DNA of 64,000 nucleotides from Nitrospirota bacterium (GTDB taxonomy: Bacteria; Nitrospirota; Thermodesulfovibrionia; UBA6902). The notes below the pieces were generated by a model that saw only the letters and a list, made by a program, of their open reading frames with translations, searched no databases and had not been told where the DNA came from. Below are positions 49,689-57,446 of this stretch, piece after piece (the first letter of the stretch is position 1; each line of letters opens with the position of its first letter). Both the position numbers and the translations under genes were made by a program. Location of the stretch: the NCBI GenBank assembly GCA_016214845.1, contig JACRMS010000035.1, forward strand, positions 27,667-91,666, in the 5' to 3' direction.

Positions 49689-51008
49689 ATGTCGACAAAC
49701 AACATAGACAAAAGACTCCCTCTGATTCAGGATGCCGACCTTAACGGCAAGATCGTCCTTGTAAGGTTCGACCATAATGTCGTCAAAAAGGGCGTCATAA
49801 AAGACCCTTTCAGGATCGACAAGACCCTCGGCACCCTTTACTACATTGCAGACCGGGGTGGACGCCCTATCCTTATGACTCATATCGGCAGGCCCAAAGA
49901 CAAAAAAACGGGAAAGATAACGTGCAACCCGGATGACTCCGTGGAGCCGATCGTGGAATATTTAAAACGCAAGCTTCACACGGATTTTTATACCCCTCAC
50001 TGCGAGAAAGACCCTGAGCTCGGTATTGCCGGAATGTGCGATGACGTGCTCAACGCCATTGAGGACCTGAAGAACAGAAAGATCGGCGGCATTTATCTCC
50101 CCAATACCAGATGGTTCAGGGGTGAAGAGGGAGAGGGTTTTTTCAGGGACAATTTGGCGGTGCAGCTCTCCGATATCGCGGATGTCTATGTAAATGACGC
50201 CTTTGGTTCGTGGCAGCCCCATGTCTCTACCTATGACATCACAAAATTCATCCCTTCATATGCCGGGTTTCTCATGCAGCAGGAGATAGCAAACTTAAGC
50301 CATGTCATAAATCCCGAAAGGCCTTTTCTCGCGGTTGTCGCAGGCTCCAAATACGACACAAAGATCGGCCCCCTCTATGCGATTTATGAAAAGGCGGACC
50401 ACGTGATCCTGGGCGGGGTTTTATATAACGGCTATCTGTGCGCAAAATACGATATCTCCATCAAGGGGATAGAGGAAGATGACATCAAGGCGGCAAAAGA
50501 CCTCGTGAACATAGACAGGGAAAAACGAAAGATCCTTGAACTCCCGTATATTGTAGAATCAGATACGATGGAAGGCAGGACCGAAGGTAAATACCGGACC
50601 ATCTCGATCAATGATTTCAAAAAAAATGACAGCTACGGATATATCCTGGACATTGACCCTCAATCATTTGTAGACGGGAAGGTCGGGGAAGTGATACTCG
50701 GCGCAAAGACCATCTTTGTAAACGCCGTCATGGGGTACACGCCGCATTTTTCTGAAGGCTCAAAAGCCCTTGACGAAACCCTCGATAAAAATCAAAACGC
50801 GCTGAAAATGTACGGCGGCGGAGACACGCTGCAGGAATTCAAGAACCTCTGTCCCGGACTTTATCTTTCAATACTCGACAGCACAAAATACTACTTCTTC
50901 ACCGGCGGCGGCACCGTCCTTACCGCAATAGAAAAGGGAAGCCCTTACGGTTTAAAACCAATCCAGGCCTTAATGGAAAATAAGGAGAGGGGGGGCAAGA
51001 GCTTATAG
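49689..51008 (+). CDS. divergent phosphoglycerate kinase-family protein
   Basis: 439 aa from ATG 49689 (a TTG at 49674 would add five residues). Family signs: VLVRFDHNVV (usual form VRVDFNVP), LMTHIGRPK, LPNTRWFRGEEG, NDAFGSWQPH, FLAVVAGSKYDTKIG, the nucleotide region GGGDTLQEF and TGGGTVLTAIEKGS. It is about 45 residues longer than classical PGK, with inserts at ~95-115 and ~240-300. Key Asp/Asn, the Arg in GRP and the GGGxT loops remain, so activity is likely, but substitutions such as Phe-Asp-His for Val-Asp-Phe are unusual. It may be an archaeal-like or paralogous kinase. -10 box TACAAT ends 5 bases before the ATG: leaderless candidate. Confidence 0.78.
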   Translation: MSTNNIDKRLPLIQDADLNGKIVLVRFDHNVVKKGVIKDPFRIDKTLGTLYYIADRGGRPILMTHIGRPKDKKTGKITCNPDDSVEPIVEYLKRKLHTDFYTPHCEKDPELGIAGMCDDVLNAIEDLKNRKIGGIYLPNTRWFRGEEGEGFFRDNLAVQLSDIADVYVNDAFGSWQPHVSTYDITKFIPSYAGFLMQQEIANLSHVINPERPFLAVVAGSKYDTKIGPLYAIYEKADHVILGGVLYNGYLCAKYDISIKGIEEDDIKAAKDLVNIDREKRKILELPYIVESDTMEGRTEGKYRTISINDFKKNDSYGYILDIDPQSFVDGKVGEVILGAKTIFVNAVMGYTPHFSEGSKALDETLDKNQNALKMYGGGDTLQEFKNLCPGLYLSILDSTKYYFFTGGGTVLTAIEKGSPYGLKPIQALMENKERGGKSL

Positions 51009-51976
51009 TGAAAGTCATATCCATAGCCCTTGCATTAATTCTTTTCTCCCTCATCTGTTTCTTGCCCCCGGCCTTTTCTTTTGAAGGCCCTTTCCAGGTA
51101 AAAAACCAGTACCCGATATTTCTTCACGCGGACCAGCCGTATCTTGAAAAAGCCGCGGTGGAAAATTCCATGTCATACAGCCTTTCACATTCAAGCACCT
51201 ACACTGTGCAAAATTCGGGACACTGGGACATCAGCCTCGACATGGAGATCACCGAATTGAATTTCAGATACAAGAGGATTGTAAAAGACTTTGCTGAATT
51301 CGATCTGGATATCCCTGTACTGATGATAGGCGGCGGTTTCATGGACGGCTTTCTCGAAAATTATCACAGCGCATTCGGTTTTCCTGATTACGGAAGAAGC
51401 AACCGGCCGCACAATGAATTCCTTTATGAAGTTAAAAGAGACGGTCGCCTGATCGTTCAGGGCAAAAGCAGGACAAAGTTTGGCGATATCAGGCTTGCGG
51501 TCAAAAAACCGCTGATCTCCCAAAACGGCTTTGACCTGAGCGTAAAAGGCGATGTCGAGCTTCCCGTTGGAAACGCCAAAACCGGTTTCGGCAACGGCAG
51601 CGTGGACGCCGGGGTGTCCGTTCTCCTTGATAAAAAGATCACAGACAGCATTATGGCATACTTGAACTTCGGCGCGGTGTTCCCCGGTGACTTGAAAGGT
51701 CATGAGAAAATAGACCTGAAAAATTTTATTTACGGCGGCGCGGCAATTGAAGCTGATCTTGGAGACGGTTACGGTCTGCTGGCACAGGCGCTGGGGCAGT
51801 CTCCCATTTATCCTGAAACGGACCTGCTGGCCGTTGACAGGGAAGCCTGGCTCCTCGTCCTCGGCGGCAGGTACAAAACCGGGAAAAGGAGTTTCGAACT
51901 CTCCCTGACAGAGGACATCAATACATCAGGCGCGCCGGATTTTATTTTAAACCTGACTTACAAGGTAAACTTGTAA
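51008..51976 (+). CDS. DUF3187-type outer-membrane protein
   Basis: 322 aa from a GTG that overlaps the kinase stop by one base (TAGTG). It has a signal peptide (VISIALALILFSLICFLPPAFS) and a beta-rich mature part beginning FEGPFQVKNQYPIFL with GGGFMDGFLENYHSAFGFPDYGR, the DUF3187 hallmark. The last residues (FILNLTYKVNL) resemble a barrel-closing strand. Its function is unknown; co-transcription with a PGK-like gene is odd. Confidence 0.75.
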   Translation: MKVISIALALILFSLICFLPPAFSFEGPFQVKNQYPIFLHADQPYLEKAAVENSMSYSLSHSSTYTVQNSGHWDISLDMEITELNFRYKRIVKDFAEFDLDIPVLMIGGGFMDGFLENYHSAFGFPDYGRSNRPHNEFLYEVKRDGRLIVQGKSRTKFGDIRLAVKKPLISQNGFDLSVKGDVELPVGNAKTGFGNGSVDAGVSVLLDKKITDSIMAYLNFGAVFPGDLKGHEKIDLKNFIYGGAAIEADLGDGYGLLAQALGQSPIYPETDLLAVDREAWLLVLGGRYKTGKRSFELSLTEDINTSGAPDFILNLTYKVNL

Positions 51977-52059
51977 CCAGAACTCCCCAGGTCCCTCTTT
52001 TACAAAGAGGGGCATTTAAGTCTTTATTTCTCCGTGTCCTCTGTGGTTAAATAACTACC

Positions 52060-52422
52060 ATGAAAAATGAAAAACTGATCCATGACTGGATGGTTTCGTA
52101 TCTGAAAGAAAAACTCTCGCGGGACTATAATGAAATCAAGATCAATCTTGAGGGTGAAGATAAAAGCGATTTCAAAGGCCATCATCCCGACGTGGTCCTT
52201 GGGAACCACGGTCATGTCCTCGCCATTATGGAAGTTGAAACCGAAGGAAGCATCACCCCTGAAAAGGCGGATGAATGGAAAACGCTTTCCGCTCTCGGCG
52301 CTAAATTGATCGTAATGGTGCCAAAGCCTTCAAAGGCAAAAGTGATTGACCTCCTCTGGAAAAAAGGCATGGCTGATAAAGTATCGGTGGGAAGCTACGA
52401 GCTGACCGTAAATATGCCGTAG
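52060..52422 (+). CDS. hypothetical protein, nuclease-fold-like
   Basis: A 120-aa protein. The order PDVVLGNHGHVLAIMEVETEGSI followed by GAKLIVMVPKPSKAKVIDLL resembles the D...ExE core of restriction-endonuclease-like folds, but this is only a pattern likeness. The start lies right behind a word repeat (CTCTGTGGTTAAATAACTACC) and has no ribosome site. It may be an independent small gene of unknown role. Confidence 0.55.
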   Translation: MKNEKLIHDWMVSYLKEKLSRDYNEIKINLEGEDKSDFKGHHPDVVLGNHGHVLAIMEVETEGSITPEKADEWKTLSALGAKLIVMVPKPSKAKVIDLLWKKGMADKVSVGSYELTVNMP

Positions 52423-52454
52423 GTATTCAGTTTCCGCGTTCATCGTGTCCAACC

Positions 52455-52607
52455 TTAATATTTCAGAAACAACGGCTTGTGCGGCTTCTTCTTTTTCTTT
52501 CGTTTCCTGCAGGGATGCCTGCACACCCTGCACCTCTCATCACTGCACCACTGGCAGAAATTACAATCAGGGCAAGGGTTCTTCTTCGTTTTTTTTATCA
52601 CCGGCAT
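52455..52607 (-). CDS. small cysteine-rich, lysine-rich protein
   Basis: A 50-aa reading frame. Seven Cys in order C-x2-C-x2-C-x2-C-x4-C-x2-C-x3-C (PCPDCNFCQWCSDERCRVC, then RHPC), preceded by KKTKKN and followed by RKRKKKKKPHKP. It looks like a compact zinc- or iron-sulfur-binding knot with a basic nucleic-acid-binding tail. The ribosome site is weak (AGAAAGAC). The Cys spacing makes chance unlikely, but expression is unproven. Confidence 0.55.
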   Translation of the reverse strand: MPVIKKTKKNPCPDCNFCQWCSDERCRVCRHPCRKRKKKKKPHKPLFLKY

Positions 52608-52621
52608 GTCTTTCTAAAAAT

Positions 52622-52688
52622 AGTGCAATAGAGCAAAAGTACAGCAGCGCAGAAGAAAGGACTTTTGCACTATTGCACTTTTGAACTT
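52622..52688. repeat. inverted word repeat (AGTGCAATAGAGCAAAAGT family)
   Basis: AGTGCAATAGAGCAAAAGT (52622-52640) is mirrored imperfectly by ACTTTTGCACTATTGCACTT further right. It sits just before the stop of the hydrolase gene and could end its transcript. Part of the phrase also occurs at 49515. Confidence 0.55.
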
Positions 52689-52695
52689 TTGCTCA

Positions 52696-53673
52696 TTATG
52701 ATATTTCCTCTAATATCTTAACTGTATTTTTGATGACCTTTTTATTCCAGAGGATTGTAACATGATTTGCCGGCACATTATAATGATCCTCTGCCCACGG
52801 GAGCACGGAGCTTTTTGCGGATACAAGGACATCGCCTTTCCCCGCGGTTATCTCTTCAGGAAGCACGGAAGGCGGAAAAACCTGCAGCAATGAGTCCGGC
52901 ACTGACATGAACGGCTTTGGATATGATTTCCCGTCCCGCTTTTCCCATTTATAAACTATAAACAACCGAGTCTTTGTCCCTCCGAAGGACAAATATTTAA
53001 CGCCGTCAACAGGAGCGTCATTGAGGGTCTTAAAAAAGTCTGAGTCAGGCAAAAGCTCTCTCGTGGCCTGGCCCTCAATAAGTTCATTGAATCTCCTGAT
53101 AACTTCAGAGACAGCGCCGTGTGTGTCCTTTGGCAGGGCAACCTTGAGAACTGCTGATATAGGTTTCAGATATTTTCCCAAAAGCGCAAGCGAGCTGCCC
53201 TGATGAGGCGAAGAAATTGTGATCAGGGCCTTTATTCCCGGCATCTTTTCTTCCATGAACTTTCTGGCGATCAGCCCTCCCCGGCTGTGGCCTATGAGCG
53301 CAATATGCCTTCGGGGAAAAACCTCTTTCGCGAGTTTCACAACCTTCTTTAATTCTTCCGAGGCAGCGCTTATTGGAGCGACAGGCCTGCTCTGGCTCCA
53401 GCATATAAGGTTGAAGCCTTTCATTTTGAGGGCGTCCCATAAGTTGTCAACTTTTCCCGGAATGTCCCCGAACGTAAGCTTTTTTGTGTTTGAAGTGGAA
53501 CGGGGTTTAGGACGTGTTGCGGCAAAGACCTTCAGCGGGACATTATTGGCGAAAATTTTCGTCTCAAGAGGATCAAGCCAGATATGTTTATTCAGGCTGA
53601 GGCCGTGTATAAAGATTACAACAGGGCTGTCAGGGCTGCCTTTATGAATGGTTGCGTCTAATTCCATTTTCAT
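52696..53673 (-). CDS. alpha/beta-hydrolase (lipase/esterase-like)
   Basis: A 325-aa protein. PVVIFIHGLSLNKHIW (~18-33) gives the oxyanion-hole region, GHSRGG (~123-128) the nucleophile elbow with Ser, and a later Asp and His (DVLVSAKS, DHYNVPANHVTIL) complete a plausible triad. No signal peptide. It may cleave esters or lipids; the natural substrate is unknown. A CACAGATT-type repeat lies directly behind its start. Confidence 0.75.
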   Translation of the reverse strand: MKMELDATIHKGSPDSPVVIFIHGLSLNKHIWLDPLETKIFANNVPLKVFAATRPKPRSTSNTKKLTFGDIPGKVDNLWDALKMKGFNLICWSQSRPVAPISAASEELKKVVKLAKEVFPRRHIALIGHSRGGLIARKFMEEKMPGIKALITISSPHQGSSLALLGKYLKPISAVLKVALPKDTHGAVSEVIRRFNELIEGQATRELLPDSDFFKTLNDAPVDGVKYLSFGGTKTRLFIVYKWEKRDGKSYPKPFMSVPDSLLQVFPPSVLPEEITAGKGDVLVSAKSSVLPWAEDHYNVPANHVTILWNKKVIKNTVKILEEIS

Positions 53674-53674
53674 T

Positions 53675-53740
53675 GTCCACAGATTTCGCAGATTACACAG
53701 ATTGGAAAAAAAGAACGTAGATCTGTGTCATCTGTGGATG
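53675..53740. repeat. inverted-repeat element, CACAGATT family
   Basis: TCCACAGATTTCGCAGATTACACAGATT at the left and ATCTGTGTCATCTGTGGA at the right form an imperfect inverted pair. It fills nearly the whole gap between two genes. It is the same family as 36509-36560. Confidence 0.65.
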
Positions 53741-53741
53741 A

Positions 53742-54176
53742 TTACGAAATGCTCAACTTAGCAATCAACCCGTCATTATTTAAATACACAACTTCTGCGA
53801 TCTGTGCGTTCCTGATCATCCGGTCACACAGCTTACACGGGCTGCCGTTGGCAAAACTCTTGTCATCTTCAAAACCCGCGATGTAGATCACCGCGCCTTT
53901 CATCCTGTCAGGAGGACCGTTGATGATCGCGTTCTGCTCAGCGTGCACCGCTTCGCACAATTCGTATCTCTCACCTGACGGGATGTTGAGTTCTTTTCTT
54001 TTGCACTTTCCAAGGTCCACGCAATTCGCCAATCCCCTTGGCGAGCCGTTATAACCTGTGCTGACGATTACCCTGTCTTTTACGATGACCGCGCCGTATT
54101 TCCTGCGAAGGCATGTGGATCTCGAAGAAACAACCTTTGCGATCTCTATAAAATAATTGTCCCAGTCAGGGCGCAT
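53742..54176 (-). CDS. dCMP deaminase (ComEB-like)
   Basis: A 144-aa zinc deaminase. The catalytic motif CEAVHAEQNAII (~73-84, HAE with Glu as proton shuttle) and the zinc-binding PCKLCDRMI (~113-121) are present, with GYNGSPRGL typical of deoxycytidylate deaminase. It converts dCMP to dUMP for thymidylate synthesis. The start codon lies 100+ bases after an intergenic repeat. Confidence 0.9.
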   Translation of the reverse strand: MRPDWDNYFIEIAKVVSSRSTCLRRKYGAVIVKDRVIVSTGYNGSPRGLANCVDLGKCKRKELNIPSGERYELCEAVHAEQNAIINGPPDRMKGAVIYIAGFEDDKSFANGSPCKLCDRMIRNAQIAEVVYLNNDGLIAKLSIS

Positions 54177-54209
54177 ATCAATACCTCACGTTTTTTCTTC
54201 TAACCCACA

Positions 54210-54290
54210 TTATCTAAAGCCGTAATGAGTAATCCGTAATGCGTTATGAGTTATTCTTTTCACGCATCACGCGTTACGATTTCTTCTCCT
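54210..54290. repeat. word repeat (TAATGAGTAATCCGTAATGCG ... CGCATCACGCGTTACG family)
   Basis: GTAATGAGTAATCCGTAATGCG to the left and CGCATCACGCGTTACG to the right are imperfect inverted partners. It is of the type seen at 35180 and 46329. It lies between two minus-strand genes. Confidence 0.5.
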
Positions 54291-54328
54291 GCTTCGCGGC
54301 AATAATAGATTATAACAAAGAGGATGAA

Positions 54329-55261
54329 CTACTTTCTCTTGGCAGCTTTTGCAACAGCCTTCTTTGCCGGGGGCCTGGTTGTTTTCTTTGCAGGTTTTAC
54401 GGGGGGCTTTTTAACTATCTTCTTTGCGGCTTTTTTAGGTTCGGCCTTCTTTACGATTTTCTTCTTCTCTATTTTCTTCACTTCGGTTTTTGCCTTTTTC
54501 TTCTCTGGCGGCTGAGTCAACGACTTCGGGAGGATATCTTTAAGAATTCCGTTGAGCTCCGCAGCGTTCTTCGGAGCATACGCGAAGGCGTCATTGTTCA
54601 GATAATAATATACGTCTTTGCCCTGTTTCAAATATTCCTTTATTCTCTTTGCGTCCTTTTTCAACTGATCGGTTGTGTAGTTTGTAGCGTAACTCCCTCC
54701 CTCACCGTGCCTGCGAAGATATACAAAGTTGGCGGTCAGCGGCAGGTCATCGATAAAATCCGGCCAGTCAGACATGCAGACGGCAATATTGGAGGCAGCG
54801 AGAAGATTGAGAACTTTCTTTGTGAGCCAGCTCTTATGCCTGAACTCAAATGCGTGGCGCACAGGGTACTGCTTGAGGTTCTCAACAAAGTCTTCAAGAT
54901 TTTTTAAATTGAGCTTTAAATTCGGGGGCAGCTGCCAGAGGATGACATGCAGCTTTTCAAGCAATGGGGCCGTGGCGTTGAAGTAGGTTGAAAGCGGCAG
55001 TTCCACATCCTTGAGTTTTTTTACGTGAGTTATGAACCGACTTCCCTTCAGGCAGAATACGAAATCAGCAGGGGTTTCCTTGTACCACCTCTCAAAGGCC
55101 TCTTTTTTCAAAAGCCTGTAAAAGGTGACGTTCAGTTCAACGGAATTAAGTTTTCCCGTGTAAAATGACAGCCATCTTCTATGCGGAAGTTCCTCAGGGT
55201 AAAAGGCGCCCTTCCAAGAATCATATAAAAATCCGCTGGTTCCTATCCAGTACCTTGGCAT
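54329..55261 (-). CDS. DUF72 protein with Lys/Ala/Pro-rich C-terminal tail
   Basis: A 310-aa protein. The first ~245 residues are DUF72 (YecE-like TIM-barrel): IGTSGFLYDSWKGAFYPEELP, FCLKGSRFITHVKKL and RHAFEFRHKSWL. The last ~65 residues are low-complexity (KKAKTEVKKIEKKKIVKKAEP, KPAKKTTRPPAKKAVAKA), like the histone-H1-type tails of some bacterial DNA-binding proteins. Function of DUF72 is unknown; the tail suggests nucleic-acid binding. Confidence 0.85.
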   Translation of the reverse strand: MPRYWIGTSGFLYDSWKGAFYPEELPHRRWLSFYTGKLNSVELNVTFYRLLKKEAFERWYKETPADFVFCLKGSRFITHVKKLKDVELPLSTYFNATAPLLEKLHVILWQLPPNLKLNLKNLEDFVENLKQYPVRHAFEFRHKSWLTKKVLNLLAASNIAVCMSDWPDFIDDLPLTANFVYLRRHGEGGSYATNYTTDQLKKDAKRIKEYLKQGKDVYYYLNNDAFAYAPKNAAELNGILKDILPKSLTQPPEKKKAKTEVKKIEKKKIVKKAEPKKAAKKIVKKPPVKPAKKTTRPPAKKAVAKAAKRK

Positions 55262-55320
55262 TTCAGTTTATAAGTATACTATGAAACCATAAAAAATAAA
55301 ACAGAAATCTTATTCTGGTT

Positions 55321-56502
55321 TTATTCTATCAATCCTCCCCCGATTACAACGTCTTTTTCATAAAATACCGCGCTTTGTCCGGGGGCAGGCGCCCACTGCG
55401 GTTCGTCAAACTCAACAACAACACTGTTTTCTCCCGCCGGATTAATTGCAGCAGGCATTTCTTTCATGGTCGAACGTATCTTTACATGCGCGCGGAGGGT
55501 GTCCGCCGGAGAGTCTATTGATAGCCAGTTTAACTCCCGGACCCTGAATCTCTTTTTCATCGCGTCTTCCTTTGAGCCGACGACGATTATATTATTCTTC
55601 CTGTCGATGCTGACTACATAATGAGGGTTTAAAGATGATATCCCAAGCCGTTTCCTCTGCCCGATAGTGTAAAAGGCGATCCCCTTGTGCTCGCCAACCG
55701 TCTTGCCGGACATGTCAATAATGCGCCCCGGCTGCAAGGCCTCAGGCGAAAAGCCTTTTAAAAAATCCGCGTACTTCCCTTCGCCTACAAAGCATATCTC
55801 CTGGCTCTCAGGCCGTAACGCGGTCGCAAGATCGAGCTCCCTTGCAATGCCGCGGGTCATGTCTTTTGTAAATACTCCGAGAGGAAAAACTGTCTTTGCA
55901 AGCTGGGCCTGTGTCAGCACGTATAAAACATACGACTGGTCTTTCCTGGGGTCAATGCCTTTTTTGAGGAGATATCTGTCACTCCGCTCTTTATCTGTCA
56001 TTCCGGCTTCCGTTCTCCGTAGCACTGCGAAGGATGAATGTCCGGAATCGGTAGAGACGAGTCGCCGACTCGTTTCTACGTCTGTATTCTGACTTCTGAC
56101 TTCTGTCTTCTGTCTTACTATTCTCGCATAATGCCCTGTTGCAACGAGATCAGCGCCGAGCTCCTCTGCCTTTTTCAGGAGGAAGTCAAACTTTATGTGC
56201 TTGTTGCACAGGATGCACGGGTTGGGCGTAATTCCTTTTATATATGAATCGCAGAAGCTTTCGATCACGTAACTGTAGAAGGCGTCTCTCACGTCAACCG
56301 TGTAATGCTCTATCCCGATCTTGTGCGCGACAGACTTTGCAAGCTCAATGGTCTCAACTGAGCAGCAGACATTGGAACTCTTTAAATCCCTTTTGTCCCA
56401 CAGCTCAAAGCTTAGTCCAATTACTTCATGCCCTTCTTTTTTTAGCAGATAAGCGGCAACGGACGAATCAACGCCTCCGCTCATGGCAACGATCACTTTC
56501 AT
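55321..56502 (-). CDS. mnmA: MnmA, tRNA-specific 2-thiouridylase (with in-frame repeat insertion)
   Basis: A 393-aa enzyme that thiolates U34 of tRNAs for Lys, Glu and Gln. The PP-loop SGGVDSSVAAYLL (~7-19), the first catalytic Cys in GITPNPCILCNKHIKFD (~97-105) and the second in ESQEICFVGEGKY are present. Between GHYARIV (~126) and LLKKGIDPRKDQSY the protein holds an extra ~45 residues (KTEVRSQNTDVETSRRLV, STDSGHSS...) from repeat DNA inserted in frame. Such an insertion in a core-modification enzyme is remarkable; all catalytic motifs remain. Confidence 0.9.
   Translation of the reverse strand: MKVIVAMSGGVDSSVAAYLLKKEGHEVIGLSFELWDKRDLKSSNVCCSVETIELAKSVAHKIGIEHYTVDVRDAFYSYVIESFCDSYIKGITPNPCILCNKHIKFDFLLKKAEELGADLVATGHYARIVRQKTEVRSQNTDVETSRRLVSTDSGHSSFAVLRRTEAGMTDKERSDRYLLKKGIDPRKDQSYVLYVLTQAQLAKTVFPLGVFTKDMTRGIARELDLATALRPESQEICFVGEGKYADFLKGFSPEALQPGRIIDMSGKTVGEHKGIAFYTIGQRKRLGISSLNPHYVVSIDRKNNIIVVGSKEDAMKKRFRVRELNWLSIDSPADTLRAHVKIRSTMKEMPAAINPAGENSVVVEFDEPQWAPAPGQSAVFYEKDVVIGGGLIE
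55998..56118. repeat. three word repeats inserted in the mnmA reading frame
   Basis: A TGTCATTCCGGCTTCCG...GTCCGGAATC element (55998-56050), then the palindrome GTAGAGACGAGTCGCCGACT / CGTTTCTAC (56051-56079), then tandem GTCTGTATTCTGACTTCTGA-type words (56080-56118). None changes the frame. Confidence 0.75.
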
Positions 56503-56605
56503 GGCTTTTTATTCTATCACATGGAAGGAACTGGACGCAGATTAAAGCAGAAAAGATACTCTTGTAAAAAGACAATCTTTTGAGTCTGCTGCACGAATCA
56601 AAGTC

Positions 56606-56678
56606 TGTCACCCTGAACTCGTTTCAGGGTCTCATAACGTATGATTATATTAGATGCTGAAACAAGTTCAGCATGACA
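56606..56678. repeat. inverted-repeat element (TGTCACCCTGAAC... / ...GTTCAGCATGACA)
   Basis: 22-base ends match as reverse complements with about three mismatches (TGTCACCCTGAACTCGTTTC and GAAACAAGTTCAGCATGACA). It sits in the 255-base gap between mnmA and the YkgJ-type gene, which otherwise holds no gene. Confidence 0.7.
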
Positions 56679-56757
56679 TTATTGCCAAGCCAACCATTTG
56701 ATATTGATATTTTAATTACCTTAAGTTTAAAGTAACAAAACGTACCTGACTTAATAT

Positions 56758-57405
56758 ATGTCAAAAGCAAAATCGGATAAAACAACTTCTGCCAAACGCA
56801 CCTCTTTCCCGGACGACGAGAGAACTCGCCCCTGGTTGAAACTGCTCCTTGACGCTTATTTCATCGTGGACAAGGGTGTCGTTAAAGCAATCGCCGATGA
56901 ACAGCAGAAAGGCAGAAAGCTCGCTTGCGGCAAGGGCTGTTCAAGCTGCTGCGGCACCCACAAAGACATTCCGGCATATCCTCTGGAATTGATGGGCCTC
57001 TCATGGTACGTGACTGAGAAAGCAGCCGGTGCCGTCCGTGAGGCCTTGATGAGACAGCTTGAAAGTCACAAGAAAGATGACCCCTGCCCTTTTCTTGTTG
57101 AAGGAATTTGTTCCGTGCATCCGGTCAGGCCGATGGCATGCAGGCAGTTCAATGTTTTCAATAAGCCCTGCGAGGAAAGTGAAGACCCCTTTTACACAAG
57201 ACGCGAAGATGTGCTGGACCCGGTCAAGAAATACGTGGACCAGGCCTTTTTCATCATGCTCCCTTTCTACGGAGTGGAAAAAGAATCCGAGCGCATTAAG
57301 GTCATCGAGACCGGGGCCTTTCATAAAATGGTAAAAGAACTCCACGCCTGTAATTGGAAGAGCCTCGCTGAAAAGATGCAGCATTTTGACCCGTCAAAAA
57401 CCTGA
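56758..57405 (+). CDS. YkgJ-family cysteine-cluster protein
   Basis: A 215-aa protein with the cluster CGKGCSSCCGTHKDIPAYP (~61-79) and CPFLVEGICSVHPVRPMACRQF (~107-128), the canonical YkgJ Cys arrangement thought to bind zinc or an iron-sulfur cluster. A second Cys group (FNKPCEE) follows. Function is unknown. It starts in front of the FabL-like gene by 41 bases. It shares the cluster layout with the RiPP-island protein at 4592. Confidence 0.85.
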   Translation: MSKAKSDKTTSAKRTSFPDDERTRPWLKLLLDAYFIVDKGVVKAIADEQQKGRKLACGKGCSSCCGTHKDIPAYPLELMGLSWYVTEKAAGAVREALMRQLESHKKDDPCPFLVEGICSVHPVRPMACRQFNVFNKPCEESEDPFYTRREDVLDPVKKYVDQAFFIMLPFYGVEKESERIKVIETGAFHKMVKELHACNWKSLAEKMQHFDPSKT

Positions 57406-57446
57406 TGATTTACTAAAAGACATCTTTTTTATAAAATAGCCGGGTT

